From Nitrospira sp. (GTDB lineage: Bacteria; Nitrospirota; Nitrospiria; Nitrospirales; Nitrospiraceae), in contig PLBR01000088.1 of assembly GCA_003135435.1 (NCBI GenBank), positions 1 through 54,638 on the forward strand: DNA of 54,638 bases, written 5' to 3'. A program made the translations under genes and the position numbers. The notes below the pieces were generated by a model. That model was not told the origin of the DNA. It ran no database searches and worked only from the letters and a program-made list of their open reading frames with translations. Each line of letters opens with the position of its first letter. Positions within the stretch are counted from its first letter, which is position 1. This document shows positions 1-8,308 of the stretch, one piece after another.

Positions 1-553
1 CGGCCGGTGGCAAGGTGGTGGCGGCGATGGCGTTGAACAACCGTGCGCCGTCCAAATGCATCGGGATGCCATGGGTGGCAGCCACCGCGCGAATCCGTTC
101 AATCGTCGCCAGCGGATAAATTGTTCCGCCGCCGCTGTTATGGGTGTTCTCTAGACAGATCAGCGCTGTTTGAATCGTATGCGGGTCTTTGGGGCGGATG
201 GCCGCCTCAACCTGCTCGGCTGAGATGAGCCCCCGGTTTCCCACGACCCAATGGAGTTGGACTCCTGCCAGCGCCCCGGCGGCGCCCTGCTCGTAGCGCA
301 CGATGTGCGCCTTGCTCTCGACAATGACTTCTTGGCCCGGTTGCGTGTGGAGGCGAATGGCGAGTTGATTCCCCATTGTGCCGGACGGCACGAAGAGTGC
401 GGCCTTTTTTCCAAACATCGCGGCCGCCATCTCTTGGAGGCGATTCACGGTGGGATCTTCGCCATAGACATCGTCTCCCACCTCCGCACAGGCCATAGCT
501 TTTCGCATGGCGTCGGTGGGTTTCGTGACTGTATCGCTGCGCAGGTCGATCAT
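1..553 (-). CDS. ltaE: Low-specificity threonine aldolase, partial (3' end outside window)
   Basis: This frame is missing from the ORF track because it runs off the left edge. The reverse strand reads [16 protein letters not shown] from an ATG at 551-553, then [25 protein letters not shown] and ENTHNSGGG, and continues to [10 protein letters not shown] at the edge. These are hallmark segments of the PLP-dependent aldolase superfamily (beta-eliminating lyase domain), which splits L-threonine or allo-threonine into glycine and acetaldehyde in the cytoplasm. About 184 residues are visible; full-length members have about 340, so the PLP lysine is outside the window. It is divergent from the carrier gene at 652, with about 98 bp between them. 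The family call is firm; the exact substrate preference is not. Confidence 0.9.
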   Translation of the reverse strand, partial: MIDLRSDTVTKPTDAMRKAMACAEVGDDVYGEDPTVNRLQEMAAAMFGKKAALFVPSGTMGNQLAIRLHTQPGQEVIVESKAHIVRYEQGAAGALAGVQLHWVVGNRGLISAEQVEAAIRPKDPHTIQTALICLENTHNSGGGTIYPLATIERIRAVAATHGIPMHLDGARLFNAIAATTLPPA

Positions 554-651
554 CAAACGTCCGTGGGAATGCCCCAAGATCGTGGGCCTCGCGCATTCTA
601 GCAAATTTTCTCCTTGCGTGGGAGAGTCGGTCACGGCAGGATGCCGCTCGT

Positions 652-1920
652 ATGGCGTGGCTTCGAGACGTGCTCCCCTCGGTGACCGATGCAGAACCGG
701 ACGAAGCCGTCCCGGTGGGCTGGGCGTTCCTCTATTTTTTCTGTCTCCTCTGCGGCTACTACATTCTGCGTCCCGTTCGCGATGAGATGGCGATCGAAGG
801 CGGGGTGCAGCACCTGCCATGGATGATAACCGCCACCTTTGTGACGCTCCTGCTCGTGACGCCGCTCTTCGGGTGGCTCTCCGCCCGCGTGCCGCGGTAT
901 CGGTTGCTCCTGACCGTATATGCATTTTTCGGTCTCAACTTGGTCCTGTTCTTCGTGACGATGATGAGCCACCTGTCTCCTCAGTGGGCCGCCCGCACGT
1001 TCTTCGTATGGCTGTCGGTATTCAATCTGTTCGTCGTGTCGGTGTTCTGGAGTGTCATGGTCGATCTCTTTACTCCCACGCAGGGGGCCCGACTCTTTGG
1101 TGTGATTGCCGCCGGCGGTAGTATCGGCGCGATGGTCGGCCCGCTTCTCACCACGGGGTTGACCTATCTCATGCCGATTCCCGCGCTGCTGCTCATCTCG
1201 GTAGGATTTCTCGTCGCCTGCGGGTTCTGCGTTCATCAGCTGGATCGATGGGCGATGGCGCGACCCTCTCAACAGATCGGTCGGCAGGGTGAACCGATTG
1301 GCGGCAGTATCTGGGCGGGGGTCAGGCTGGCATTCTCGTCGCCCTATCTTCTGGGCATCTGCCTCTATCTGTTCTTCCTCACGACAACCGCGACATTCTT
1401 GTATCTGGAACAAATGAGGCTGGTGAGTGAGCAGATTCCATCCCCGCAAGGGCGCACCCGCCTGTTTGCCCTCATTGACTTGGTCGTCAACGTGCTCACC
1501 TTTCTGATGCAGGTGACTGTGACGAGTCGTGTGATCAGTCGGTTCGGGTTGGTGTCGGCGCTCGTCGTCCTTCCCGTTGCGAGCGCCATCGGGTTTGGCA
1601 TGATCGCTGTCATGCCGTTCCTGGTCGTCTTCATTCTTTTTACTGTCGTGCGGCGCGTCGGTGAATACGCGATTGCCAAGCCGGCTCGCGAAGTCCTGTT
1701 TACCGTGGTGAGTCGGGAGGAAAAATACAAGGCCAAGAACTTTATCGACACGGCGGTCTCTCGCGGGGGCGATGCGACGACAGGGTGGATCGTGAGCGGG
1801 GTGAAGGCGCTGGGTGTCACGGCAGGACAGATGGCATGGGTCCTGGTCCCGCTGGCATTGCTCTGGGGATGGGTGGGGTGGTTCCTGGCACGGCAGGAAG
1901 AGAAGTTGAGGAACAGGTGA
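652..1920 (+). CDS. MFS-type / nucleotide-translocase-like membrane carrier
   Basis: The 422-residue protein is almost entirely hydrophobic, with about 12 predicted membrane segments (for example [16 protein letters not shown] and [16 protein letters not shown]). After the first helix comes the motif LRPVRDEMA, and a [17 protein letters not shown] helix resembles MFS helix 4-5. Proteins with this LRPVRDEM segment are usually annotated as MFS transporters and are remotely related to the NTP/NDP exchange (TLC) family. Non-parasitic homologues have no proven substrate, so none is assigned. The ATG at 652 is the first in a long open frame. The gene stands alone: 228 bp follow before the next gene, and the small ORF at 1922-2149 there shows no family features. 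Confidence 0.75.
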   Translation: MAWLRDVLPSVTDAEPDEAVPVGWAFLYFFCLLCGYYILRPVRDEMAIEGGVQHLPWMITATFVTLLLVTPLFGWLSARVPRYRLLLTVYAFFGLNLVLFFVTMMSHLSPQWAARTFFVWLSVFNLFVVSVFWSVMVDLFTPTQGARLFGVIAAGGSIGAMVGPLLTTGLTYLMPIPALLLISVGFLVACGFCVHQLDRWAMARPSQQIGRQGEPIGGSIWAGVRLAFSSPYLLGICLYLFFLTTTATFLYLEQMRLVSEQIPSPQGRTRLFALIDLVVNVLTFLMQVTVTSRVISRFGLVSALVVLPVASAIGFGMIAVMPFLVVFILFTVVRRVGEYAIAKPAREVLFTVVSREEKYKAKNFIDTAVSRGGDATTGWIVSGVKALGVTAGQMAWVLVPLALLWGWVGWFLARQEEKLRNR

Positions 1921-2049
1921 CTTGTTTCTGCTTCACTCTCTCCCTCTAGGGTGGCATGGGTACTCCCAACTGCGCGCTATTGACCGAGCACATTCTGATC
2001 GTGCGCGGTCTGCGAGGAAGAAGGATGGTCTGGCTGCCCCTACCCCTGC

Positions 2050-2079
2050 TTTACGTGTGAAAAACCTGCGTGCTATAGT
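2050..2079 (+). promoter_or_regulatory. Candidate sigma-70-type promoter for the ProA-like gene
   Basis: TTTACG and TATAGT are separated by 18 bp, about 70 bp upstream of the ATG at 2149. The -10 matches the consensus at 5 of 6 positions and the -35 at 4 of 6. The surrounding 1921-2148 gap holds nothing else recognisable. Confidence 0.45.
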
Positions 2080-2148
2080 CGCGAGCAAGTTTTCGAGAGA
2101 GAGTCCTTGGCGAATACGCTTTACGTCTCATGATTCACGGGGGGCATA

Positions 2149-3513
2149 ATGCCTGAAGTTCCTGTTAAGCTCTACCTTGATAAGCTATTGAAAGAATGTC
2201 GTGATGTGGTGCGGCCTCTCGCGCTTTTGTCTGGCCCTGTCAAAGAGAAAGCCTTGCGCGCGATGGCGGATCGATTGGCGGCAGACGAAGAAATAATTCT
2301 GGCGGCGAACAAGAAAGATGTAGATGCGGTCGGCAAGTCTTTCGAGGCCGACGTCATGAAAGACCGGATGAAAGCCGCCGTGGCCCGTCTGCGCATGACG
2401 ACGGATGATATCAAGGAGATGGTCGATCGTCTCCGCATGATCGCAGATCTTCCAGACCCAGTCGGTGCAGTCACCTCACGATGGGAACGGCCGGACGGAT
2501 TGCAAGTCAGCCGTGTCCGCGTCCCGATCGGGGTGATCGGCGTCGTGTCAGAACTGAGCCCGCTCGTTACGGTGGAGTCGATTGCGCTCTGCTTCAAGTC
2601 GGGTAACCTCTGTGTATTTCGTGGCGCGCCGGAGTGGGGTCTGACGCAGCAGGCTATCGGGACCGGACTGCGCGAAGCCGCGGAAGAGAATGGGGTGCCG
2701 ACTGGCGCATGGATCATCATCGAACGTCCAGAAAAAGAGGTGGCGGTCGAGCTGATCCGGTCCGGCAAAAGTCTCGATGCGATTATCCCTCGTGGCGGGG
2801 CCGGCCTCCGCAAAGCCGTAATTGAACAGGCGAAGATGCCGGTGCTCTGCCACGACGGGGGGCTCACGCATATGTACGTGGATGCCGACACCGATATGCC
2901 CATGGCGCAAAACGTGGCGATTAATTCTAAGGTACAGAAGGCCTTGGCGTCGAACTCGCTCGACACGCTGCTCGTGCAACAGGTGATTGGGCGACAGTTC
3001 TTGCCTCCGTTGGTCAACCGCATGCTCGAAGAATTTAAGATCGAGGTGCGGGCCTGCCCGAAGACCATGGTCCTCATGGGGCAAATGGCGATGACCGGAC
3101 ATGCCTCGATCATCCCGGCAAAGGAGGAGGATTGGCACACCCAATTCCAGTCGCCCGTGTTGGCCGTCAAAATGGTTGAGAACATGGACGAGGCGTTGGC
3201 GCACATTGTGGCGCATGGACCCTGTCTCACCGCCGTCATCGCGACCACGAGTTATGAGTCAGCTCTGCGGTTTACGCGCGAAGTGGATGCCAGTGCGGTG
3301 TTCGTCAATGCGTCGTCCAGGCTCAATGCCGGTGATAGCTATGGTATGGGCCTCGATATCGGACTCAGTGGCTCGCGTCTCCATGCCAAGGGCCCGATCG
3401 GGCTTGAGCAATTGACCTGCGAAAAGTATGTCGTCTTCGGCTCGGGGCAGCTGCGCTACCCGCATCCGGTGCCGGAGACGTATTTTGACGCGATTATGCT
3501 CAAGAGGCCGTAG
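2149..3513 (+). CDS. ProA-like (gamma-glutamyl phosphate reductase family) protein with Ser at the catalytic Cys position
   Basis: The 454-residue protein has the aldehyde-dehydrogenase fold of ProA: a Rossmann region (VPIGVIGVVSE, near residue 125), LDAIIPRGG, HMYVDADTDM and a C-terminal RLNAGDSYGMGLDIGLS. Authentic ProA reduces gamma-glutamyl phosphate to glutamate semialdehyde through a Cys in a VCNALETLLV-type motif. Here the aligned segment is ASNSLDTLLV and the codon at 2950-2952 is TCG (Ser268). It is also longer than typical ProA (about 415-420 residues). I infer a paralogue that is inactive as a reductase or uses other chemistry, with the real ProA elsewhere in the genome. A GGGGGG tract lies just upstream of the ATG. 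The TAG stop abuts repeat A1. Confidence 0.8.
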   Translation: MPEVPVKLYLDKLLKECRDVVRPLALLSGPVKEKALRAMADRLAADEEIILAANKKDVDAVGKSFEADVMKDRMKAAVARLRMTTDDIKEMVDRLRMIADLPDPVGAVTSRWERPDGLQVSRVRVPIGVIGVVSELSPLVTVESIALCFKSGNLCVFRGAPEWGLTQQAIGTGLREAAEENGVPTGAWIIIERPEKEVAVELIRSGKSLDAIIPRGGAGLRKAVIEQAKMPVLCHDGGLTHMYVDADTDMPMAQNVAINSKVQKALASNSLDTLLVQQVIGRQFLPPLVNRMLEEFKIEVRACPKTMVLMGQMAMTGHASIIPAKEEDWHTQFQSPVLAVKMVENMDEALAHIVAHGPCLTAVIATTSYESALRFTREVDASAVFVNASSRLNAGDSYGMGLDIGLSGSRLHAKGPIGLEQLTCEKYVVFGSGQLRYPHPVPETYFDAIMLKRP

Positions 3514-3636
3514 TCGCCTGCTGAAAACGCTCTCCAGCTTTGTTCTCAGTTGCTAGAACCACTTGACGTACCCTCACCGCGTACGCCTCGTGGTTCGCAC
3601 TCCTTGCGGCCTCGCTGGAAAACGTTTTGAGCAGGC
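3514..3636. repeat. Family A repeat, copy A1 (short hairpin form)
   Basis: GCCTGCTGAAAACG at 3516 pairs with CGTTTTGAGCAGGC ending at 3636. Inside are further arms CCAGC/GCTGG, GAACCAC/GTGGTTC and CGTA/TACG, so the whole 121 bp can fold as one branched hairpin. It begins directly after the stop codon of the ProA-like gene. Confidence 0.75.
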
Positions 3637-3653
3637 GTGCCGAGGCTGGATCA

Positions 3654-4838
3654 ATGATCAACGTCGCACTGTTGCCGGCGCTCCATTCGCATTTGGCCTG
3701 GTGGGGTCTCCGGCAGTTCACGTCGGACGAGGCCTACTTTCAGTGGCAGCGGGAGACCCTCTCGCCTGCGGAACTCACAACACTGCATCGGCAGGTGGAG
3801 CAGAAGCGTCGCGGATCGTCTGCCGACGAGGTAGTGTTTTACAATGCCACCACCGATCCACACATCCTGCCGGTTCTCTACAGTCAACGGTATGACTATT
3901 ATCTGGCCATCGGCCTGCGCGTGGCAGCTCGCATCGGTGAGGGCCGCTCAATTCTAGATGTGGGCTGCGGCGTCGGCATCCTCACGACGTTCTACGCGAG
4001 GCAGTATCCTGACAAGACTTTCGTCGGGATCGATCGATCACCTGCCTCAATCGCGCGCGCGCAAGAATACGCGAAGGTACTTGGCCTGACCAACGTGCAG
4101 TTTGAATGCCTCGATCTCGATGAAACGCCTCCCACTTGCTCCTCTGATCTGATCCTCGCCACGCATGCCCTCGTGCAAGCTGAACAGGACCCGGGCATTC
4201 CCAGTCGCTGTTGGAACACCTTCGAGCGTGCCGGCGAGAGCCAGCCGCAAGCAGACTTTGAGCGTCGAACGGGGATCGGTACCAGGCTCGATCGTTTGAG
4301 CGCCCTGCTTTCTGCACAAGGACGCATGGTCGTGTTTGAGAAAACCCGTCAGTTGGCAAGACGAATCCCGCTGCAGCGCGCCTTGGCTGCACGAGATCTT
4401 GGTCTGATCGAGCAGCCGGAATTAATTCGATACCGTCTAGTCGAAGAAATTGCCGACGATGGACCCTTCTATCTGTTGGGGAGGGGAAAGTCGTACCAGC
4501 TTCACTGGGATGAATCCCCGGAGCCAGACGAAGGGGGTCCGTTCGATCGAGCGAAGCTGAAAACTAGTTCAACCGATTCGGACGCGCCGCTCTACGAGAA
4601 CCATTGGCCTTCCGCGCAACGCGTCTGGGAACAGCTGCACGAGAAGCATCTCCTCAAGGAGGCCACGCGCCAGGAGCCAGACGGCCGCCAGTTGCATGTT
4701 GAGCTCGGGCAGGCAGAGGAGGGGGTCTATCTGTATTGCGCTAACACCTTGGATCAACGCCAGTTGGTGATTGTCGAACTAGCCCGCACGGTCATGCTGG
4801 AGGCCTATTATCAGGAGATTGTGAGCGGTGCGCCCTAG
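3654..4838 (+). CDS. SAM-dependent class I methyltransferase
   Basis: A Rossmann methyltransferase core is visible. Motif I is ILDVGCGVGILTTFYA, followed by FVGIDRSPASIARAQ (acidic residue binding the ribose) and LTNVQFECLDLDE. These occupy roughly residues 100-160 of 394. The C-terminal half (about residues 270-394) has no recognised domain and contains many acidic residues. The substrate is unknown. The track starts the frame at 3627, inside repeat A1; the ATG at 3654 (MINVALLPALHSHL) is preferred because it lies outside the repeat and has a GAGG upstream. The TAG stop at 4836-4838 merges with repeat A2. Confidence 0.75.
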   Translation: MINVALLPALHSHLAWWGLRQFTSDEAYFQWQRETLSPAELTTLHRQVEQKRRGSSADEVVFYNATTDPHILPVLYSQRYDYYLAIGLRVAARIGEGRSILDVGCGVGILTTFYARQYPDKTFVGIDRSPASIARAQEYAKVLGLTNVQFECLDLDETPPTCSSDLILATHALVQAEQDPGIPSRCWNTFERAGESQPQADFERRTGIGTRLDRLSALLSAQGRMVVFEKTRQLARRIPLQRALAARDLGLIEQPELIRYRLVEEIADDGPFYLLGRGKSYQLHWDESPEPDEGGPFDRAKLKTSSTDSDAPLYENHWPSAQRVWEQLHEKHLLKEATRQEPDGRQLHVELGQAEEGVYLYCANTLDQRQLVIVELARTVMLEAYYQEIVSGAP

Positions 4839-4999
4839 TAGGATGCTGAAAAAGTCGCTCTTCTCACCCGCCCGACCCCGGCGCGCCGAGACGCGCCTTT
4901 TCCCATGCGTCATTCTCGCATCGTTCAGGGCCTCAACGTACCCCAGAGGGTACGCCTTCACTCGCTGCGGCCTTGCTGACAGCCTTTTTGAGCATCCCG
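4839..4999. repeat. Family A repeat, copy A2
   Basis: The terminal inverted repeats are GGATGCTGAAAAAG (4841) and CTTTTTGAGCATCC (4984-4997). Internal modules are CTTCTCACCCGCCC with a GGCGCGCCGAGACGCGCC palindrome, and a central CGTACCC/GGGTACG hairpin. The upstream gene's TAG stop directly precedes the element, and a convergent gene ends at 5020. Confidence 0.85.
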
Positions 5000-5019
5000 C
5001 AGCAGCAGCGACGGCCTGA

Positions 5020-5427
5020 CTATAGTCCGACCAGCTTTTTGATCTCTGCCCGCAACGTTTCTTGTTGCTCAACCGCCCAGGCATCGAGTCGCGCGAACAA
5101 ATGAGCCAGTGGCCCCGTGAAGGGCGCCACGACGGTATCGAGACGTTCTGCCAACATGCCGTCAGCATCGGCGATGCGAATTTTTTCGTCCGCGATATGT
5201 CGCGACAAGAGTTTCGAAATCATGAGCTGCTGACCCGGTGTCCCCGCGATGGCCCCGAAAATCTTTCCACGGAGTACATCCAGCTCCTCTGGGATTGCGA
5301 CCTTCACGCGCACAGCCTGGGCGGTCGGCCAGGACGCCCGTTGGATCGAATAGTCATAAGAAAATACCTGCTCGCGAGGTTCGCGGTACGGTCCAGTCAC
5401 ATCCGTAATCTTCATCCGAGCATCCAT
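5020..5427 (-). CDS. Conserved-looking hypothetical protein
   Basis: The 135-residue cytoplasmic protein has no signal peptide or membrane segment. Its sequence begins MDARMKITDVTGPYREPREQ and has an amphipathic C-terminal half (LFARLDAWAVEQQETLRAEI). I do not recognise the family. The start could be the ATG at 5427, which has GAGGG about 10 nt upstream, or the ATG four codons later. Repeat A2 lies just beyond its stop, and MITE-like element B1 begins about 20 bp upstream of its start. Confidence 0.6.
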   Translation of the reverse strand: MDARMKITDVTGPYREPREQVFSYDYSIQRASWPTAQAVRVKVAIPEELDVLRGKIFGAIAGTPGQQLMISKLLSRHIADEKIRIADADGMLAERLDTVVAPFTGPLAHLFARLDAWAVEQQETLRAEIKKLVGL

Positions 5428-5447
5428 CGTTATCCCTCATTTCGAAT

Positions 5448-5641
5448 TAGCCCACGTTATTCATGACGGTTCGTCGCGAAATCGCGCAGTCGGGTTGTGA
5501 GACGGGCAGGCGGAGCCGCGAAGCCCCGAGGCGTACTTGAACAGTACGTCGAGGGAGCGAGCGGCGAGCCTGCCCGCCGAAGGCTCGTCGCAGCAGCGAA
5601 TCCGCGATTGCAGCAGAAGCGCTCATAAATAATGCGGGCTA
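5448..5641. mobile_element. MITE-like element, family B copy B1 (194 bp)
   Basis: The left end is TAGCCCACGTTATTCATGA. The right end, reverse-complemented, is TAGCCCGCATTATTTATGA, matching at 16 of 19 positions. The interior contains GACGGTTCGTCGCGAAATCG and further nested inverted arms (GGGCAGGCGGAGCCGCG / GCCTGCCCGCC). No transposase is encoded; the 128-aa ORF across it is a read-through artefact. The left end reappears at the right edge of the window (B2), showing it is a dispersed element. Confidence 0.8.
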
Positions 5642-5827
5642 GGAGCCTGTCCGCCATTGCCTTCGTGACGAGGCGAAGGAGGTGCGGCCAGATGCGAGAC
5701 CGCAGGCCCGGAAAAACCGGAGGCGTATTCGCTGGAATACGTTGAGGTTTTTTTTCGGGCCGAGCACGAAGCAGATGGTCGCGGATCGTTCGCCGCAGTA
5801 GAACGGTCAATGTCGGACAGGCTCCTA
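5640..5827. mobile_element. MITE-like element, family C (188 bp)
   Basis: Near-perfect terminal inverted repeats TAGGAGCCTGTCCGCCATTG and, reverse-complemented from the right end, TAGGAGCCTGTCCGACATTG. The interior carries GCGTATTC/GAATACGT arms in a palindromic layout. It is fused directly to the end of B1, sharing the CTA. No coding capacity is visible. Confidence 0.8.
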
Positions 5828-5997
5828 AGTCACATGCCATCACACAAGAAAACGGTTCTCGCCACCTTATTCCTGCCTATCCCCTTTATCTCTTCTAACG
5901 TTTGAGTTCAGCGGCCGCCGAAGGCGGTCCGTTTGAACGAAGGGTTGGGCATCTGATTCTCGCAAGCACAAGATTTGGGTGCCTGAAAGCCAATGTG

Positions 5998-6438
5998 CTA
6001 TTCGGGTACGCTAACGCCCGAGCCACCCATTTCCTTCGGGAGGTCCTTCATCTTCGGCAACCCGTCCTTGATGCGCAGCACCGTCTCCTCATAGTGCACG
6101 TGAACGCCAGCGTTATACGGAAAGTCCGGAATGACTGCGGCATACACATCCGTGAGTCCCGGCCCCATGTTTGGATGCTCGGTGAAGATGTGACCTCCAC
6201 ACGTCTTGCACCATTTGCGATAGCTCTTCGGCGTCTTGTTGTAGGTACCGATGTTGTCCGCTCCCCGGGTAACCTGCACGGCCTCGGTTTTCCACAGAGT
6301 GAAGGCATTGACGGGACCTGCCGACCAGTGCCGACACGACTCGCAATGGCAATAGCCCATCCCGACCGGCTCACCGCTGACCGTGAACTGAACCGCGTCA
6401 CAAAAGCAGCTGCCCTTGTAAGATCTTCCGTTGCTCAT
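5998..6438 (-). CDS. GFA / CENP-V family zinc protein (Mss4-like fold)
   Basis: The 146-residue protein shows the zinc-ligand pattern of the glutathione-dependent formaldehyde-activating (GFA/CENP-V) family: GSCFCDAVQF, CHCESCRHW and CKTCGGHIF. GFA itself binds formaldehyde and glutathione, but most members have unproven roles, so only the family is called. It is cytoplasmic, with no signal peptide. The ATG at 6438 has an AGGGAGG tract upstream. The 170 bp downstream, up to element C, show no gene. Confidence 0.85.
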   Translation of the reverse strand: MSNGRSYKGSCFCDAVQFTVSGEPVGMGYCHCESCRHWSAGPVNAFTLWKTEAVQVTRGADNIGTYNKTPKSYRKWCKTCGGHIFTEHPNMGPGLTDVYAAVIPDFPYNAGVHVHYEETVLRIKDGLPKMKDLPKEMGGSGVSVPE

Positions 6439-6752
6439 GATGCACCTCCCTGGTGATCCGCCCGGCGACAGGGTCCGGAGTGCGGCTTTTTGCTCAGATT
6501 AACTCTAGCCCGAAACTTCCCGGGTTCTCGGACTCCTAACTATTCGATCTACTGCGGCGTTATCCTTGCCACATAGCGTAGCAGGCTACGCACTCCGATG
6601 GGAGCAAAGCGTACTTCGAAACCCAAAACAAAGACGGAATCGATTCTCGATTTTGCACTTGCCCGCCTGGCCAACAATAAAATCCACCCATCCCACCTCT
6701 GTATAGCGACAGGCCCTGCAGCAGTGTCAAGTCAAGCAATGGCCTCTTTACG

Positions 6753-6857
6753 ATGACCCCAGGAATGACGATGGAAGAACGAGACCCCCTCGTCGCCGAA
6801 TGGGCCGACACCATCCGAGTCGAAGAAGCCCCAACCGCCGCAGCACCAAAAACCTAA
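6753..6857 (+). CDS. Small ORF ending inside the attC-like site (uncertain)
   Basis: A 34-codon frame MTPGMTMEERDPLVAEW... ends with the TAA embedded in ACCTAAC, the left boundary of the attC-like site. A stop codon overlapping the recombination site is typical of integron cassettes. The peptide matches nothing I recognise and there is no clear ribosome-binding site, so it may be a fragment. The rest of 6439-6931 shows no other gene; the 84-aa reverse ORF there has no support. Confidence 0.2.
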   Translation: MTPGMTMEERDPLVAEWADTIRVEEAPTAAAPKT

Positions 6858-6914
6858 CGCGAAAACTCAGCGGCTGCGAGCGTAGCGAGCGGTCAGCTGC
6901 AATACTCTGTTAGA
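6851..6914. other. attC-like recombination site (solo integron cassette site)
   Basis: Read on the minus strand the site begins GTCTAAC (RYYYAAC) and ends GTTAGGT (GTTRRRY), about 63 bp in all. The interior has the imperfect symmetry expected of attC (GCAGCTGACCGCTCGC against GCAGCCGCTGAG). It lies 18 bp after the stop of the HEPN-like gene, the position an attC has behind its cassette gene. No integrase is visible in the window, so this would be an isolated site. The stem is not perfect, which limits confidence. Confidence 0.4.
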
Positions 6915-6931
6915 CCGCACCTCGAGACTGC

Positions 6932-7579
6932 TCATTCATCGGCGTCAAAGTCAAACCTTGGAGCCTTAACACCCATAGACTCCATGAGTTTAACCAACCC
7001 CTTATCCGCCCGCCTTGGCACCATCGCGGGGCCGGCGTTGATTACAAAGCGAGAAACGAGGCCGTAGAAATCAGCCGCGAAGCTATACAGGGTCTCGAAT
7101 TCGGCATGGGATGGGAGAGAATCGAGAGCAGTTTTTGAGTCACTGTGAGCGCCAATCGTGTCACGGAATTCCTTCAGACGATCCAGTGTTCCAGAATGGA
7201 TGCCATAGAAGAGGCCAACTGTCTCTTTGAGATGGGGCTTCGCTTCCATAGGCTCCGCATCGTTCCCGTACTTCTTTCCGAAGGCAAAAAATGCTGATCT
7301 CTGATCAACAGAGAGAGCGGTCGGTGGGAGTGAGCCGATTATTCCAGGAATGGAATTCAGCTCGTTTCGTGTCGATGATTCAAATATCTTGCAGAAGTAG
7401 ATGGCGAGGGATTCTTGGGCTGCCTTTTGGAGATAGCCAATGAACGCGTTGCTGATATCGCTATTCCGAAGCGAGTCAACATTCAATCCGATAATGCGGT
7501 GGATGTCGATATGATCACGAAGCTGGGCGAGTAGCTTTATGAGCTCGATGTTCTTCTTGTCGGTCTTCGTCCCGAGCAT
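6932..7579 (-). CDS. HEPN / AbiU2-like protein
   Basis: The 215-residue, mostly helical protein contains LKEFRDTIGAHSD, an R-x5-H arrangement like the HEPN ribonuclease motif, in a context resembling AbiU2-type proteins. Many HEPN proteins cleave RNA in toxin-antitoxin or abortive-infection systems; no antitoxin partner is visible here. Its base composition looks more AT-rich than neighbouring genes, and an attC-like site follows its stop, both suggesting it arrived as a cassette. The start is the ATG at 7579. The family assignment rests on short motifs only. Confidence 0.5.
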   Translation of the reverse strand: MLGTKTDKKNIELIKLLAQLRDHIDIHRIIGLNVDSLRNSDISNAFIGYLQKAAQESLAIYFCKIFESSTRNELNSIPGIIGSLPPTALSVDQRSAFFAFGKKYGNDAEPMEAKPHLKETVGLFYGIHSGTLDRLKEFRDTIGAHSDSKTALDSLPSHAEFETLYSFAADFYGLVSRFVINAGPAMVPRRADKGLVKLMESMGVKAPRFDFDADE

Positions 7580-7617
7580 GATTTGAGCTAGGATTTCGGT
7601 CAGCTAACGACGAATTT

Positions 7618-7708
7618 CATGGGCTGAATGGTTCCCCCACTGCGCCCGTCGAACGAGCACAGCTTTATCGTGCGCGTTCCGGGAGCACAGGGGAACCATC
7701 AGCCCATG
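7618..7708. repeat. 91-nt near-continuous hairpin overlapping the SnoaL-like stop codon
   Basis: CATGGGCTGAATGGTTCCCC pairs with GGGGAACCATCAGCCCATG. The middle also pairs (GAACGAGCAC / GTGCGCGTTC around a 9-nt loop). The right arm includes the last codons and TGA stop of the gene that ends at 7699. It has no T-tract like a simple terminator and lacks the outer core sites of an attC. Confidence 0.65.
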
Positions 7709-8091
7709 ACCGCACTTCCATGATGATGAATCAACAACCACTCATCCCCGATCCGTTCGAAGAGATTTGTGGCTAACACCTTCGCCTGCTGCGGTTCGTC
7801 AGATTGATGGGTGGTGATGTTCTCCACGCAGACGACCCAGGCCATATCGCCGGCCACCTGCACTATCACGTCGGTGAGTTCGAAGGTCATGGAAAAAGTG
7901 TTATTGAAGATCAAGACCCAGGAGTCTCGGACCGCAGGCCAGTCCGACCGCAACGTCCAGCCGGGATGGATGCAGGTCACGTACTCTTGGTGCGCCCAGA
8001 CCTTATCCATCTCACCGATGTCGAGGTTGCCAAACGCGGCATAGAACACGTGGTTCGCTTTGTTCACTTCTTCGATGCGTTGTTCCAGCAT
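7699..8091 (-). CDS. SnoaL-like / NTF2-fold protein (DUF4440 type)
   Basis: The protein has about 130 residues and an NTF2-like pattern: an N-terminal helix (LEQRIEEVNKANHVFYAAF), HPGWTLRSDWPAVRDSW, and beta strands ending LLIHHHGSAVMG. Family members are small dimers or enzymes with a hydrophobic pocket, and function cannot be inferred. The track starts at 8133, but the ATG at 8091 is preferred because GAGGAG sits 5-6 nt upstream. Its stop lies inside the 91-nt hairpin. Confidence 0.7.
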   Translation of the reverse strand: MLEQRIEEVNKANHVFYAAFGNLDIGEMDKVWAHQEYVTCIHPGWTLRSDWPAVRDSWVLIFNNTFSMTFELTDVIVQVAGDMAWVVCVENITTHQSDEPQQAKVLATNLFERIGDEWLLIHHHGSAVMG

Positions 8092-8191
8092 GCGCGGCTC
8101 CTCAACTGAAAATTGAGCCGTATCATACTGCAATCACGGAGACGAGGGCGAGGGAAGAATGGAGAACGGAAACAGCCAGGCTGTCCAGCAA

Positions 8192-8308
8192 TCCGTGAGA
8201 CGTGAAACGTGAAAGGTTCCGGAGAAAGAGTACCCCGCAATCCTACGTTTCACCTTTCACGGCTTACCTTTTACGGCTCTGAGAGCGGCCTTTTTCAGCA
8301 GCCTCCTA
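8192..8308. repeat. Family A-related repeat, copy A3
   Basis: It contains the tandem GTGAGACGTGAAACGTGAAA and CGTTTCACCTTTCACGGC modules and ends GGCCTTTTTCAGCAGCCTCC. On the minus strand the end reads TAGGAGGCTGCTGAAAAAG, whose TAG is the stop codon of the EamA gene. Copy A12 at 50.5 kb carries the same CGTGAAA/TTTCACG modules. Confidence 0.75.

Noticed and set aside
1922-2149. 75-aa forward ORF between the carrier and ProA-like genes
   Set aside because: No domain, no good ribosome-binding site, and it overlaps the promoter candidate for the next gene.
5457-5843. 128-aa reverse ORF
   Set aside because: It lies wholly inside MITE-like elements B1 and C and has no ribosome-binding site or family features.
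6560-6814. 84-aa reverse ORF
   Set aside because: Composition and lack of signals suggest random open frame beside the attC-like site.
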